A DNA stretch of 64,000 nt from Roseomonas marmotae (GCF_017654485.1 NZ_CP061091.1:3106501-3170500), one strand, 5' to 3'. Counted from the stretch's first letter, positions 41,652 through 51,048 are shown. Made by a program: numbers and translations. Notes: generated from the sequence alone by a model not told the origin.

Positions 41652-43013
41652 ATGGATGACAGCCCGCCGACGGCGACCGCCCTGCCCGCCCAGGGGAAGG
41701 ACGCCGTGCCGGGATCATCCCATCACCCCAGCAGCCTCAGCGAGATCCATCGCAGCGTGGCGGTGCCCAGGGCCGCCAGCTGGCTGCGGCGGCTGCTGGC
41801 CTTCATCGGCCCCGGCTACATGGTGGCCGTGGGCTATATGGACCCCGGCAACTGGGCCACGGCCATCGCCGGCGGCTCCGCCTTCGGCTACACGCTGCTC
41901 AGCGTCGCGCTGCTCTCCTCCCTCATGGCCATGCTGTTGCAGGCCATCTGCGCCCGAATCGGCATCGCCTCCGGCCGGGACCTGGCACAGCTCTGCCGGG
42001 AACGATTCCCGCGCTGGGTCGCCTTTCCCCTGTGGCTGCTGGCCGAAGGCGCGATCTGCGCCACCGATCTGGCCGAGGTCATCGGCACCGCCATCGCCCT
42101 GCAACTGCTGTTCGGACTGCCGCTGCTGGAGGGCGTGCTGCTGACGGTGCTCGACACGCTGCTGATCCTCTGGCTGCAGCACAAGGGCATGCGCTGGCTG
42201 GAAGCCTTCGTCATCGGGCTGATCGCGCTCATCGCCTTCTGCTTCATCGTCCAGCTCGCCATGGCCGATCCGGCCTGGGGCGAGGTGCTGCGCGGCTATC
42301 TGCCCTCCGCCTCCATCGTCACGGACAAGGCGCAGCTTTATCTCGCGCTGGGCATCCTGGGCGCGACGGTGATGCCGCATAACCTCTATCTGCACACCGC
42401 CCTCGTGCAGTCCCGTGACACCGCGCAGGACGAGGCCGGCAAGCGGGAGGCCATCCGCTTCGCCAGTATCGACAGCACGGTGGCGCTGGTCATCGCGCTG
42501 CTGATCAATTCCGCCATCCTGATCCTCGCCGCCGCAGCCTTCCATGTGCATGGCCATACCGAGGTGGCGGAGATCGGCGACGCCCATACCCTGCTGGCGC
42601 CCCTGCTGGGTGCTGCGGCGCCGGTGCTCTTCGCCATCGCGCTGCTGGCCTGCGGACTGAATTCCACCGTCACCGCCACCATTGCCGGCCAGGTGGTGAT
42701 GGAGGGCTTCCTGCGGATACGCCTGCCCCCGGCGCTGCGGCGGCTGGTGACGCGGCTCATCGCCGTCATCCCAGCCGTGGTCGTCACCTGGCTCTATGGG
42801 GAGCGGGGCACGGCGGAACTGCTGGTGCTGTCCCAGGTCGTCCTCTCGCTGCAACTGCCCTTCGCCGTCATTCCGCTGATGCTCTTCGCGGGGGACCGCG
42901 GGCGGCTCGGCCGGCTGGCGGCGCCGCACTGGCAACTGGCGCTGGGATGGTCCTCGGCGGCGCTGATCGTGGTGCTGAACGTAATCCTGATGCGGGATTT
43001 CTTCTTCGGCTGA
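41652..43013 (+). CDS. mntH: Nramp-family divalent metal cation transporter (MntH-like)
   Basis: Proton-coupled Mn(II)/Fe(II) importer of the Nramp family, 453 residues with about 11 helices. The metal-binding helix 1 motif is [16 protein letters not shown] and the helix 6 motif is [18 protein letters not shown], both intact, with [24 protein letters not shown] further on. The N-terminal ~45 residues are a hydrophilic extension. A palindrome 50 bases upstream suggests metal-dependent repression. It is a single-gene unit bounded by the pyrE terminator and a convergent DUF2171 gene. Whether Mn or Fe is preferred cannot be read from sequence. Confidence 0.95.
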   Translation: MDDSPPTATALPAQGKDAVPGSSHHPSSLSEIHRSVAVPRAASWLRRLLAFIGPGYMVAVGYMDPGNWATAIAGGSAFGYTLLSVALLSSLMAMLLQAICARIGIASGRDLAQLCRERFPRWVAFPLWLLAEGAICATDLAEVIGTAIALQLLFGLPLLEGVLLTVLDTLLILWLQHKGMRWLEAFVIGLIALIAFCFIVQLAMADPAWGEVLRGYLPSASIVTDKAQLYLALGILGATVMPHNLYLHTALVQSRDTAQDEAGKREAIRFASIDSTVALVIALLINSAILILAAAAFHVHGHTEVAEIGDAHTLLAPLLGAAAPVLFAIALLACGLNSTVTATIAGQVVMEGFLRIRLPPALRRLVTRLIAVIPAVVVTWLYGERGTAELLVLSQVVLSLQLPFAVIPLMLFAGDRGRLGRLAAPHWQLALGWSSAALIVVLNVILMRDFFFG

Positions 43014-43064
43014 GTGCAAAAAGAAGCCTCGAGGCACACTTCCCGGGGCTGGCGCCTGCCGAGC

Positions 43065-43322
43065 TCACTGCTGATCGCTCAACCGACGCGTTTCACGCCC
43101 CCACTCGTCCTTCGCCTCGGCCTTCGCGCGGTTCAGCACGATCTTGCCTTCCTGCACCGCCTCGACGAGGTCGAGATGCAGGTAGTGGTGCTCGCCACCG
43201 GCAGCAAGGTCATTCTTCGCCGGCTTCAGGCGCCGGCCCTCCAGATCCTCCACCGTGCCAACATGGCCGCCATCGAAACCGACGACCTCTATGTGCTCGC
43301 TGATCTGGGATGCATCGGCCAT
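43065..43322 (-). CDS. DUF2171-family protein
   Basis: Small protein of about 85 residues. MADASQISEHIEVVGFDGGHVGTVEDLEGRR, then LKPAKNDLAAGGEHHYLHLDLVEAV and KIVLNRAKAEAKDEW match the DUF2171 pattern (PRC-barrel-like beta fold). An open frame starts 111 bases upstream, but the family N-terminus begins at the ATG of 43322; no convincing ribosome-binding site is visible, so the start is uncertain. It lies convergent to mntH and upstream of no other minus-strand gene. Function is unknown; relatives often occur in stress- or plant-associated Acetobacteraceae and Methylobacteria. Confidence 0.68.
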   Translation of the reverse strand: MADASQISEHIEVVGFDGGHVGTVEDLEGRRLKPAKNDLAAGGEHHYLHLDLVEAVQEGKIVLNRAKAEAKDEWGRETRRLSDQQ

Positions 43323-43539
43323 CTCGGGCTCGGCGCCCTCGGGCCAGGGTTCCCCGCGGGGTGACGCGGCGTTCACAGGCAGGACAGCCGCCCATTCACG
43401 GATCAGCAGCCCTGGTTGCACCATGGGCCTCAACAGAGCCCCAAACCCTGATGTGGAACAAGCCGCAGGAGCAGCCTGAGCAGGAATGCCGAGGCAGCAG
43501 AGGATGGTCCTTGCTGCCTCCGGCTTCCCGCGTTCTGGA

Positions 43540-45678
43540 TCAGGCGATCAGGATGCCGTTCTCGATCCAGGGGCTGGTCAGCGCCAGATGCTCGTCGCTC
43601 TCGGAGATGGCCAGCGCCACTTCCGCCCGCGACAGGCCCTGCGCGAGCATGTCGGTCCAGAAGGCCAGTCCAGCCTCGTCCGGCGTGCGATCCAGCGCCG
43701 TGCGGTAGAGCGAGGCGACAAAGGCATCATCCGCCACATTGCCGACGTTCTGCTGGTACTCCACCGACGTCAGCATGCCGCGAGCGACCTCCACCCCGTT
43801 GCTTCCTGCCTGAAGGAGAGCGGTGAAGGTGACCAGGCCGGCCGCATCCGGCCCCCGGCCCAGCAGCGTGTCGTAGAGCCGCGCCACCTCGGCGGCGCCG
43901 GTATCGAGGCGCCAGAAGCCCTGCGCGGTCACTTCGGTGGTCAAGGCCCGGTTCTCCAGGCTTTCACTGAAGCCAGCCAGTACCGCGCCGCGGCTCATGC
44001 CGCCAGCCAGCAGTTCGTCCCAGAATATCGCGCCGGCAGCATCCGGCGCCCGCCCCAGTAGGTCGTGGTAGAGCATGGCCACGAAGCCCGCATTGTCCGC
44101 CGGGGAACCGTGGCGACTGGTGAACTCGTCGCTGCCCAGGATGCCGTCGGCCACGCTGGACAGGCTGGCGCCGGCCTCAAGCTGCGCGCTCCAGAAGCTT
44201 AGGCCATGGGCTTCCGGTGTTCGCTCCAGCGCCATGGCGTAAAGCCTGGCTACCATGGCTTCCGGCGCATCCGCGTCCAGCACCAGGCGGCCGTCGAGGA
44301 AGCGGACCTCCTCCACGCCGGAGAGGGTATCGGTGCCCTCGGCCGTGGTCAGCTGCAGCAGCCCTTCGACCGAGAGGGCACGGCCGCTGCCATGGAAGGT
44401 CAGGCCATCCATGATCACGATGTCGAAGCCGGCGCCGCCGTCGATCCGGTCATCCCCGGCACCGCCCCGCAGCGTGTCGTTGCCTTCGCCGCCTTCCAGC
44501 CAGTCGTTGCCGTCATCGCCCCGCAGGTCGTCGTTGCCGCCGCGGCCGACCAGATGGTCGTCGCCCCCGCCACCGAAGAACATGTCCGCAGCCTCCGTGC
44601 CGAGCAGGGTATCGGCCTGCGCCGAGCCCTGGACCGCCTCGATGCTGATCAGCGTATCCGTGCCGCCCTGCCCATCCTGTGCCGTGCCGAGGGCGAGATC
44701 CACCAGGGTCGGCGCGGTGGCTCCCTCCAGCAGCAGCCAATCGAAGCCGACGCCGCCGTCCAGCAGGTCATTCCCGGCGCCACCACGCAGGCTGTCGTCG
44801 CCGGCACCACTCCGCAGGATATTGTCCGCCGCATCCCCCAGCAGGATGTCGTTCTGGTCGGTGCCGGTGAGGTTCTCGAAGCCGGAGATGCTGTCGATGC
44901 CGAAGTGATAGTTGCGGTTGATCTGGGCCGTTCCGGCCGTCAGGTCCGCGATGATCCCGTAATAGATGGTCCTGCCGTGAGAAACCTCGTCGATCTGCGA
45001 GGTGAAGTTCTTGAACACCAGGGTGTCCTGGCCTTCACCGCCGTCGAGGCGGGCGCCCACGTCATAGACGAAACGGCCATACAGCTGCCGCTTGCTGAAG
45101 ATGATGGTGTCATCGCCGCTGCCGCCCTCCAGCACCGTCACCGGCGCAGGCGGTGCTTCCAGCCCAATATAGGAATCCGCGGTGGTTTCCAGCACGTCAT
45201 TGCCGCCGCCGCCCTGCATCACTTGGCCGCCCACAAGCCGCTCATCCGCGTCCGAGCCGATCACCGTCCGGAAGCCATGGACTTCCTCGATACCACCTAC
45301 GGTGCTGGTGACGCTGCCGGGGGCGCCAGAGGTGATGAACCCGGTGCTGAGGTCGATGGTGGCATAGAGGGTGCCGATACCGGCGCCCAGGCGCAGGACA
45401 TCCCAACCGTCGCCACCCTGGAAGCTGCTGCCGTTGATGGCCCGCAGCACCAGGGTGTCGTTGCCACTGCCGCCATCCAGGATGTCGGTGCCGTCCTCGC
45501 CATCCAGCCAGTCATCGCCGGCACCACCCAGAAGCTCGTCGTTACCAGCGCCGCCGAAGAGCTGATCATTCCCTTCCCCGCCCTCCAGGCGGTCGTTGCC
45601 GCCCAGGCCGCGGATCTCATCCGCCTCAGCCGTGCCGACCAGAACATCATTTCCCGGAGTGCCGACTACCAAAGCCAT
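43540..45678 (-). CDS. RTX calcium-binding protein with four C-terminal DUF4214 repeats
   Basis: Secreted protein of 712 residues without a Sec signal. Gly/Asp nonapeptides of the GGxGxDxLx type occur in clusters at about residues 5-75, 280-310 and 360-420 (for example GGEGNDQLFGGAGNDELLGG), binding calcium in a beta-roll. Between them are irregular beta-rich stretches. The last ~240 residues hold four DUF4214 repeats of about 50 residues (from about 471, 528, 594 and 650) with the pattern LYxxxLxRxPDxxGxxFW. Such proteins usually leave by a type I system that reads an uncleaved C-terminal signal. No type I secretion genes are near. The ATG lacks a good ribosome-binding site but follows a promoter-like sequence closely. 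Substrate or role (adhesin, S-layer, enzyme) is unknown. Confidence 0.88.
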   Translation of the reverse strand: MALVVGTPGNDVLVGTAEADEIRGLGGNDRLEGGEGNDQLFGGAGNDELLGGAGDDWLDGEDGTDILDGGSGNDTLVLRAINGSSFQGGDGWDVLRLGAGIGTLYATIDLSTGFITSGAPGSVTSTVGGIEEVHGFRTVIGSDADERLVGGQVMQGGGGNDVLETTADSYIGLEAPPAPVTVLEGGSGDDTIIFSKRQLYGRFVYDVGARLDGGEGQDTLVFKNFTSQIDEVSHGRTIYYGIIADLTAGTAQINRNYHFGIDSISGFENLTGTDQNDILLGDAADNILRSGAGDDSLRGGAGNDLLDGGVGFDWLLLEGATAPTLVDLALGTAQDGQGGTDTLISIEAVQGSAQADTLLGTEAADMFFGGGGDDHLVGRGGNDDLRGDDGNDWLEGGEGNDTLRGGAGDDRIDGGAGFDIVIMDGLTFHGSGRALSVEGLLQLTTAEGTDTLSGVEEVRFLDGRLVLDADAPEAMVARLYAMALERTPEAHGLSFWSAQLEAGASLSSVADGILGSDEFTSRHGSPADNAGFVAMLYHDLLGRAPDAAGAIFWDELLAGGMSRGAVLAGFSESLENRALTTEVTAQGFWRLDTGAAEVARLYDTLLGRGPDAAGLVTFTALLQAGSNGVEVARGMLTSVEYQQNVGNVADDAFVASLYRTALDRTPDEAGLAFWTDMLAQGLSRAEVALAISESDEHLALTSPWIENGILIA

Positions 45679-46512
45679 CGCGAAAAGCCCGAACTGTTTT
45701 TATCGCTACAGTTTATTCATGTTCTGGTGTCGTGACAATATGGCCGGCCACCCTCCGTTAGTCACGCAAAGGATCAGTGCAGAGACAAAAATGGCAGCCG
45801 GAGGTTTAGAACAAGAATTCATGGTTACTACGTTGAGCAGCCAAAATTATACATCTACCGCAACTTAATACTGCGCTCCTGTCTGAAGCCTGGGCTCCGG
45901 ATTTATCAACGGGTCTCCTGCATTTTGCTTCTGTAGTGGTTCCATGACGGCCGCAGGTGCTGTCACAGCCGACCCATTCTGACTCACCACGACACAGACG
46001 GAGCGGTTCTCACGCCCTTCCCGCTCTCTCACGGGGCGCCGCAGGTCGACGACCGGCATGTGGTCGCAACCTCATCCACGTCATCCGCAACGGCGCTGGC
46101 ACGATGCGCCCCCACCTTCATCTCCGCGATCTGCCCTGCCACCACTCTCTTCTTCTGGATCGATAAGGCCTGAGCCTAGGCTGGGCCGGCCGGCAGGGGT
46201 GAAGACCGGCCGGCAGAGAACCCCAGCAAGGCTCCCCTGCGCGCCCCGCTTGTCTGCACCGGCCTCGCCGCAGGCCAGCTCGCTAGCCACCTCATTCCCG
46301 GGGTCGAGGCACAGTCCTCCCCGCTGGCGCTGACGCCGCAGATCACCAACCTCACTGCATCGACAGAGGACGAGATCGCCCCCCCCGCTCCCAATACCGA
46401 CCTGCGCTCCCGCAGCTTGGTGGCGGCGCCGGAGGAGGGAGGCGGCGGTGAATGCGCGTCCCTCCACGCCTTGGCCCTACCACACCGCCGCATCAGGCCC
46501 CATCATCGGCCC
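45679..46512. other. Gap of 834 bases, AT-richer, with possible gene remnant
   Basis: The left half (to about 45950) is the AT-richest stretch of the window and contains the RTX promoter. The right half is GC-rich. From 46180 the reading frame is open into the peptide-binding-protein gene and reads like protein (for example LVCTGLAAGQLASHLIPGVEAQ) but has no start codon with support and no family match I recognise. A direct repeat CCGGCCGGCAG occurs twice at about 46185-46215. This may be debris of a lost gene. Confidence 0.45.
45710..45738 (-). promoter_or_regulatory. Sigma-70-like promoter of the RTX gene
   Basis: On the minus strand, TTGTCA (45738-45733), a 17-base spacer and TAAACT (45715-45710). 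The predicted transcript start would lie about 25 bases before the RTX ATG. Spacing is ideal and the surrounding AT content is high. Confidence 0.5.
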
Positions 46513-48171
46513 ATGCGCCACGCCCTCGCTGCCTTCCTGGCCCTCGGCCTCGCCATGCCCGCCGCCGCCCAGCCGGCGCGCGACAGCCTGACCATCGGCA
46601 TCACGCAATACCCCGCCAATTTCCACCCGAATATCGAGAACATGGCCGCCAAGGCCTATATCCTCGGCTTCGCGCTGCGCCCGGTCACGGCCTACGACCA
46701 GGACTGGAAGCTCACCTGCCTGGCCTGCGACACCCTCCCCAGCCTGGAGAACGGGCAGGCGCGGCTGGAGCAGACGCCGGATGGCAAGCCCGGCATCCGC
46801 ATTACCTGGCGCCTCCGGGAAGGTGAGACATGGGGCGACGGCACCCCCGTCACGGCGGAGGATATGCGCTTCGCCTGGGAGGCAGGCCGCGCCTTCGAGA
46901 CCGGCTTCGGCCCGGCGGAGCTCTACCGCTCGGCCTATGAATTCATCGTCGAGGATGCCCGCAGCTTCACGGTGCGCTTCGACAAGGTGACCTTCGACTT
47001 CGCGGGGCTTGGCCAGTTCCAGCCCCTGCCCGCCCGCATCGAGCGCCCGATCTGGGAAGCCGACAAGGCAGGCTACCGCACCCGCAGCGCCTATGAGACC
47101 GCCACCACCAACCCGGCGCTCTACAATGGTCCCTACCGCATCGCCGCCACCCAGCCCGGCGCGGGCGTGACGCTGGAGCGCAACGAGCACTGGTCCGGCC
47201 CCGTCCCCGCCTTTCGCCGCATCAACATCCGCGCGGTGGAGAATACGACGGCCATGGAGGCGCAGCTGCTGGCCGGGCAGGTGGACATGATCGCGGGCGA
47301 GCTGGGCCTGCCGCTGGAGCAGGCGGCGGCGCTGCAGAAGCGCACCGGCGACCGCTTCCAGTTCAGCTATCGCCCCGGCCTCTCCTACGAGCATATCGAC
47401 ATCAACCTGCAGAACCCCGTGCTGGCGGACAGCCGGGTGCGGCAGGCGCTGCTGATGGCGGCCGACCGTGGGCAGATCGTCGCGCGGCTCTATGAGGGGC
47501 GGCAGCCGGTGGCGCTGGGCAATGTGCATCCGGAGGACCGGATGTACGACCCGGAGGTGCCCGTCTGGCCCTATGACCCCACGCGCGCCTGGGCGCTGCT
47601 GGAGGAAGCCGGCTGGCGCCCCGGCCCCGACGGCATCCGCCGCAATACGGCGGGCGAGCGGCTGGCCTTCGACCTCATGACCACCGCCGGCAACCGGGCG
47701 CGGGAGCAGGTGCAGCAGATCCTGGCGGGCATGTGGCGCGCCATCGGCGCCGAGGCGCGCATCCGCAACGAGCCGCCCCGCATCTTTTTCGGGGAGACGG
47801 TGAGCCAGCGGAAGTTCACGGGCATGGCCATGTTCGCCTGGATCAGCAGCCCGGAGAACGTCCCCCGCACCCTCTTCCACAGCGACGAGGTCCCGACCGC
47901 GGCGCGCAACTGGTCCGGCCAGAACTACACCGGCTTCACCAGCCCCGAAGCCGATAGGCTGATCGAGGCCCTGCCGGTGGAGCTGGACCCGGAGAAGCGC
48001 CGCCCGCTCTGGTCCGAATTGCAGCGGCTGGTGGCGACCGAACTGCCCGCCCTGCCGCTCTGGCACCGCTCCGACCCGCATATCTGGCCGCGCTGGCTGG
48101 AAGGCGTGCGCCCGACCGGGCACCAGAACTATTCCTCGCTCTGGGTCACGGAGTGGCGGGTGAAGCCTTGA
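46513..48171 (+). CDS. Peptide/nickel-type ABC transporter substrate-binding protein
   Basis: Periplasmic solute-binding protein family 5 member, 552 residues. The signal peptide is MRHALAAFLALGLAMPAAAQ. The mature protein begins SLTIGITQYPANFHPNIEN, followed by WRLREGETWGDGTPVTAEDMRFAW, NGPYRIAATQPGAGVTLERNEHW and a C-terminal lobe with NYTGFTSPEADRLIEALP. The ATG at 46513 is set by the signal peptide; no clear ribosome-binding site precedes it, and the frame is open for 330 bases upstream. It heads an operon with two permeases whose starts overlap. No ATPase genes follow, so the ATPases are elsewhere or the system borrows them. The substrate (oligopeptide or other) is unknown. Confidence 0.9.
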   Translation: MRHALAAFLALGLAMPAAAQPARDSLTIGITQYPANFHPNIENMAAKAYILGFALRPVTAYDQDWKLTCLACDTLPSLENGQARLEQTPDGKPGIRITWRLREGETWGDGTPVTAEDMRFAWEAGRAFETGFGPAELYRSAYEFIVEDARSFTVRFDKVTFDFAGLGQFQPLPARIERPIWEADKAGYRTRSAYETATTNPALYNGPYRIAATQPGAGVTLERNEHWSGPVPAFRRINIRAVENTTAMEAQLLAGQVDMIAGELGLPLEQAAALQKRTGDRFQFSYRPGLSYEHIDINLQNPVLADSRVRQALLMAADRGQIVARLYEGRQPVALGNVHPEDRMYDPEVPVWPYDPTRAWALLEEAGWRPGPDGIRRNTAGERLAFDLMTTAGNRAREQVQQILAGMWRAIGAEARIRNEPPRIFFGETVSQRKFTGMAMFAWISSPENVPRTLFHSDEVPTAARNWSGQNYTGFTSPEADRLIEALPVELDPEKRRPLWSELQRLVATELPALPLWHRSDPHIWPRWLEGVRPTGHQNYSSLWVTEWRVKP

Positions 48172-49100
48172 GGCTGCTCCTCGCCCGGCTGCCGCAGATC
48201 GCCGTCACGCTGCTGTTGCTCTCTCTGGTGGCCTGGATGGCCATCGGGCTGATGCCGGGCGACCCGGCCTCTCTGGCCATGATGTCCGACCCGCGCCTGA
48301 CGGCCGGGGATATCGCCCGCCTCCGCGCGCTGCACGGGTTGGATCAGCCCCTGATGACGCGATACCTGGTCTGGGCCGGCGGCGTGCTGCGGGGCGAATT
48401 CGGCTATTCCCGCCTCTTCGCCCAGCCCGTGGCCGCCGTGCTCTGGCCGGCGCTGCGCTCGACGCTGGTGCTGGTGGGGTTGGCCCTGCTGCTGGCGGCG
48501 CTCTCGGGCGTGGCGCTGGGGGCGCTGGCGGCGCTCCGCCCCCGCGCCGGGGCGCTGGTGGATGCGCTGGCGCTGCTGGCGCAGGCCGTGCCCTCCTTCT
48601 GGCTGGGCATCCTGCTGATCATTCTTTTCGCGGTCACGCTGGGCTGGCTGCCGGCGGGCGGCCTGCCGGGCGAGGGCCAGCCGGCCTGGCAATTCCTGGT
48701 GCTGCCCGTCGCCACCATCGCCTTCGGGCAGATGGCCGCCTATGCCCGCCACGCCGCCGCCGCCCTGACCCAGGCGCTGCGCCAGCCCTGGGCGCGCAGC
48801 GCGCGGGCACGCGGGGCCTCCGACCACCGTGTGCTCTGGCGCCACGCCCTGCCCAATGCGGGGGTGCCGCTGCTGACCCTGCTGGCGCTGGATATCGGCA
48901 GCCTCGTCTCCGGCGCGCTGGTGACAGAGACGGTCTTCGCCCGCCCCGGCATGGGCAAGCTGCTCTACGACGCCGTCATGGGCAATGACTACAACCTCGC
49001 CCTGCTGGCGCTGCTGCTGGTGGCGCTGGTGACCATGCTCGCCACCCTGGCGGCCGATCTCGCCCAGCGCTGGCTGGACCCGCGGCTGGAGGCCGCATGA
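48168..49100 (+). CDS. Dipeptide/oligopeptide-type ABC transporter permease (DppB-like)
   Basis: Inner-membrane permease of about 310 residues of the DppB/OppB family. RLPQIAVTLLLLSLVAWMAIGLMPGDPA is the typical first helix with the GDP motif, and the cytoplasmic loop is RQPWARSARARGASDHRVLWRHALPNA (the ATPase-contact EAA-type loop). FARPGMGKLLYDAVMGNDY is near the last helix. Start candidates are GTG at 48153 and TTG at 48168; the TTG has GGTGA five bases upstream and overlaps the previous stop (TTGA), so it is used. Its stop overlaps the next ATG by 4 bases. Confidence 0.9.
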   Translation: MRLLLARLPQIAVTLLLLSLVAWMAIGLMPGDPASLAMMSDPRLTAGDIARLRALHGLDQPLMTRYLVWAGGVLRGEFGYSRLFAQPVAAVLWPALRSTLVLVGLALLLAALSGVALGALAALRPRAGALVDALALLAQAVPSFWLGILLIILFAVTLGWLPAGGLPGEGQPAWQFLVLPVATIAFGQMAAYARHAAAALTQALRQPWARSARARGASDHRVLWRHALPNAGVPLLTLLALDIGSLVSGALVTETVFARPGMGKLLYDAVMGNDYNLALLALLLVALVTMLATLAADLAQRWLDPRLEAA

Positions 49101-49924
49101 CGCGCCTGCGCCTCGGCCTGCTCATCCTGGCGCTGCTGTTCCTGGCCGCCCTCTCGGCACCGCTGCTGCAAGGCTGGATCGGCGCCGACCCGCACCAGCC
49201 CGACCTCTTCGCCCGCTACGAGCCCGCCTCCGCCGCCCATCCCCTGGGGGCGGACGAGCTGGGGCGGGACATCCTGCTGCGGCTCTTCTACGGCGCCCGC
49301 GTCTCGCTGCTGGTCGGTCTGGCGGCGGCGCTGGCGGCCAGCGCGCTGGGCACGGCGCTGGGCATGCTGGCGGCCTGGCGCGGCGGCTGGCTGGACGCAG
49401 TGCTGATGCGGCTGGCCGACGGGCTGCTGGCCCTGCCCGCCTTACCTCTGCTGGTGCTGCTGGCGGCGGTGGACCCGGCGCGCCTCGGCCTGCCGCGTGG
49501 CGAGGCCTGGACGGATATGCTGCGCATCATCGGCATCCTCGTGATCTTCGGCTGGGTGGGGGTGGCGCGGCTGGCGCGGGCGGCGACGCTCTCCGTCCTC
49601 GCCACCGATTATGTCCGTGCCGCCCGTGCCCTGGGCGTGACCGAGGCGCGGCTGCTGCGCCGGCACGTGCTGCCGGCCATCGCGGCGCCGGTGGCGGTCG
49701 CCGCCTCCCTCGCCGTGGCGGGCGCCATCCTGGCGGAGAGCGTGCTGAGCTTCCTCGGCCTCGGCATCCAGCCGCCGGCACCGTCCTGGGGGAACATGCT
49801 GGCCAATGCGCAGGAGGCGGTCTTCGCCGCGCCCTGGGCGGCCATCTGGCCGGGCCTCGCCATCCTGCTGGCTGTGGCTGCCTGCGGGCTGGTGGCGGAC
49901 GGGGTGGCGCGTGGCAAGGATTGA
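49097..49924 (+). CDS. Dipeptide/oligopeptide-type ABC transporter permease (DppC-like)
   Basis: Second permease of the peptide-type transporter, 275 residues. The family pattern HPLGADELGRDILLRLFYGARVSLLVGLAAAL is present, as are the loop YVRAARALGVTEARLLRRHVLPA and the C-terminal AESVLSFLGLGIQPPAPSWGNMLANAQ. It overlaps the DppB-like gene by 4 bases (ATGA). The operon ends here with no ATP-binding subunits. The next gene is unrelated and starts 45 bases later. Confidence 0.92.
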   Translation: MTRLRLGLLILALLFLAALSAPLLQGWIGADPHQPDLFARYEPASAAHPLGADELGRDILLRLFYGARVSLLVGLAAALAASALGTALGMLAAWRGGWLDAVLMRLADGLLALPALPLLVLLAAVDPARLGLPRGEAWTDMLRIIGILVIFGWVGVARLARAATLSVLATDYVRAARALGVTEARLLRRHVLPAIAAPVAVAASLAVAGAILAESVLSFLGLGIQPPAPSWGNMLANAQEAVFAAPWAAIWPGLAILLAVAACGLVADGVARGKD

Positions 49925-49969
49925 CGCCGTCGCGAAGCCGCAGTCTGGTGGCAGCGACGGAGCCAGGAC

Positions 49970-50443
49970 ATGTCCCGCACCACCCGCGCCACCCAGGCGC
50001 TGCAGAAGGCCGGCATCGCCTTCACCCTGCATCCCTATGACTACGACCCCGCGGCCGAGCGCATCGGCATGGCCGCCGCGGCAGCGCTGGGCATCGAGCC
50101 CCGGCAGATGCTGAAGACGCTGATGGCGGAGGCGGACGGCAAGCCCGTCTGCGTCGTCGCCCCATCCGACCGGGAGGTCAGCATGAAGCGGCTGGCCGCG
50201 CTCTTCGGCGCCAAGTCGGCACATATGATGAAGCCCGAGGCCGCCGAGCGGCTCACCGGCTACCATGTCGGCGGAATCAGCCCCTTCGGCCAGAAGCGCG
50301 CCGTGCCCACCGCCATCGAGGAAGCCGCGATGACGGAGGAGAGGGTCTTCATCAATGCCGGACAACGCGGATTGCTGGTCGCGCTCACTCCGGCGGATGC
50401 CAAGGATATTTTACGCGCACGCACCGGACCCCTGATAGCATGA
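49970..50443 (+). CDS. ybaK: YbaK-type Cys-tRNA(Pro) deacylase
   Basis: YbaK/EbsC-family editing enzyme of 157 residues that hydrolyses Cys (and to some extent other amino acids) wrongly attached to tRNA(Pro). TRATQALQKAGIAFTLHPYDYDP starts the domain, the substrate-site Lys is in LKTLMAEADGKPVCVVAPSDREVSMKRLA, and the hallmark GYHVGGISPFGQK follows. GINAGQRGLL-like residues (FINAGQRGLLVAL) close the pocket. It is a stand-alone gene. The assignment to YbaK rather than to ProX rests on the GGISPFGQK motif and overall length. Confidence 0.93.
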   Translation: MSRTTRATQALQKAGIAFTLHPYDYDPAAERIGMAAAAALGIEPRQMLKTLMAEADGKPVCVVAPSDREVSMKRLAALFGAKSAHMMKPEAAERLTGYHVGGISPFGQKRAVPTAIEEAAMTEERVFINAGQRGLLVALTPADAKDILRARTGPLIA

Positions 50444-50492
50444 CCGGTGCTATTCCCGATTCGCCATAAACCCGCCTCCGAGACAGTCCCAT

Positions 50493-50858
50493 ATGAAGGT
50501 CCTGCTGCAAGTCCTGGCCGTGATCATCGGCTTCCTGGTCGCCAGCGGCGAACTCGCCCGGCGCTGGGGGGATCCCCAGTTCGTGCCGCTGGCGCTGGAT
50601 GATCTGGCTGTGGCCGCCATGCTGTTCTGGGGCGCCTGGCGCGCGCGCGACCACGGCCCGGCGGCGCTGGTGGCCAGCTGGGGTCTCTTCAGCGGGCTGA
50701 TGCTGATGCTGCTGACGATCAACCTGAACTTCGTCGTCCAGGATATCGCCAAGCCCGGCCGCGTCTTCTACAGCGTCATCCTGACGGCCATGCTGGGGCT
50801 GGGCCTCTGGGCCACCTGGAATTCCCTGCGGCTGACGGAGGAGCGGACCCAATCCTGA
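50493..50858 (+). CDS. Small integral membrane protein of unknown function
   Basis: Hydrophobic protein of 121 residues with about four predicted helices (about 3-17, 34-48, 56-76, 93-110) separated by short charged loops (ELARRWGDPQFV, ARDHGP, EERTQS). I do not recognise a named family. The ATG is 13 bases after a run resembling a weak GAGA ribosome-binding site. It lies 49 bases after the deacylase gene and may be cotranscribed. No catalytic residues are evident. The next 190 bases lead to gpmI. Confidence 0.75.
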   Translation: MKVLLQVLAVIIGFLVASGELARRWGDPQFVPLALDDLAVAAMLFWGAWRARDHGPAALVASWGLFSGLMLMLLTINLNFVVQDIAKPGRVFYSVILTAMLGLGLWATWNSLRLTEERTQS

Positions 50859-51048
50859 CCCCGGCGCCGGCCAGCCAGGCCGTACCGCGGCCGCGTTAGC
50901 GCCGGCAGCCCAGCGTCATCATGCCCATGCCCAGGCCGCCCCGGGCATGGAGGCTGGACGCGCAGCGCGGCAACTTGCCGTGCGCCCCTGGCAAACGGTC
51001 CCCTCACGGTTTAATCCCTGGCCGGATTCAGACCAGGAGAAGACCGTC

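Noticed and set aside
41715..43037. 440-codon minus-strand frame opposite mntH
   Set aside because: Gln/His/Gly-rich shadow frame; the Nramp motifs on the plus strand are decisive.
43540..45678. Reading the Gly/Asp coding repeats of the RTX gene as a CRISPR array or DNA repeat region
   Set aside because: The period varies, the frame is open, and the repeats encode calcium-binding nonapeptides; no conserved direct repeats with unique spacers exist.
44206..45735. 509-codon plus-strand frame opposite the RTX gene
   Set aside because: The repeated motif in it is only the reverse complement of the RTX nonapeptide coding repeats.
46081..46467. 128-codon minus-strand frame in the gap before the peptide transporter
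   Set aside because: No ribosome-binding site, no motifs, and composition typical of a random frame in GC-rich DNA.
50919..50960. Inverted repeat CATGCCC/GGGCATG upstream of gpmI
   Set aside because: A 7-bp stem with a 10-base GC-rich loop is expected often by chance in this DNA, and it is not placed near a start or stop.
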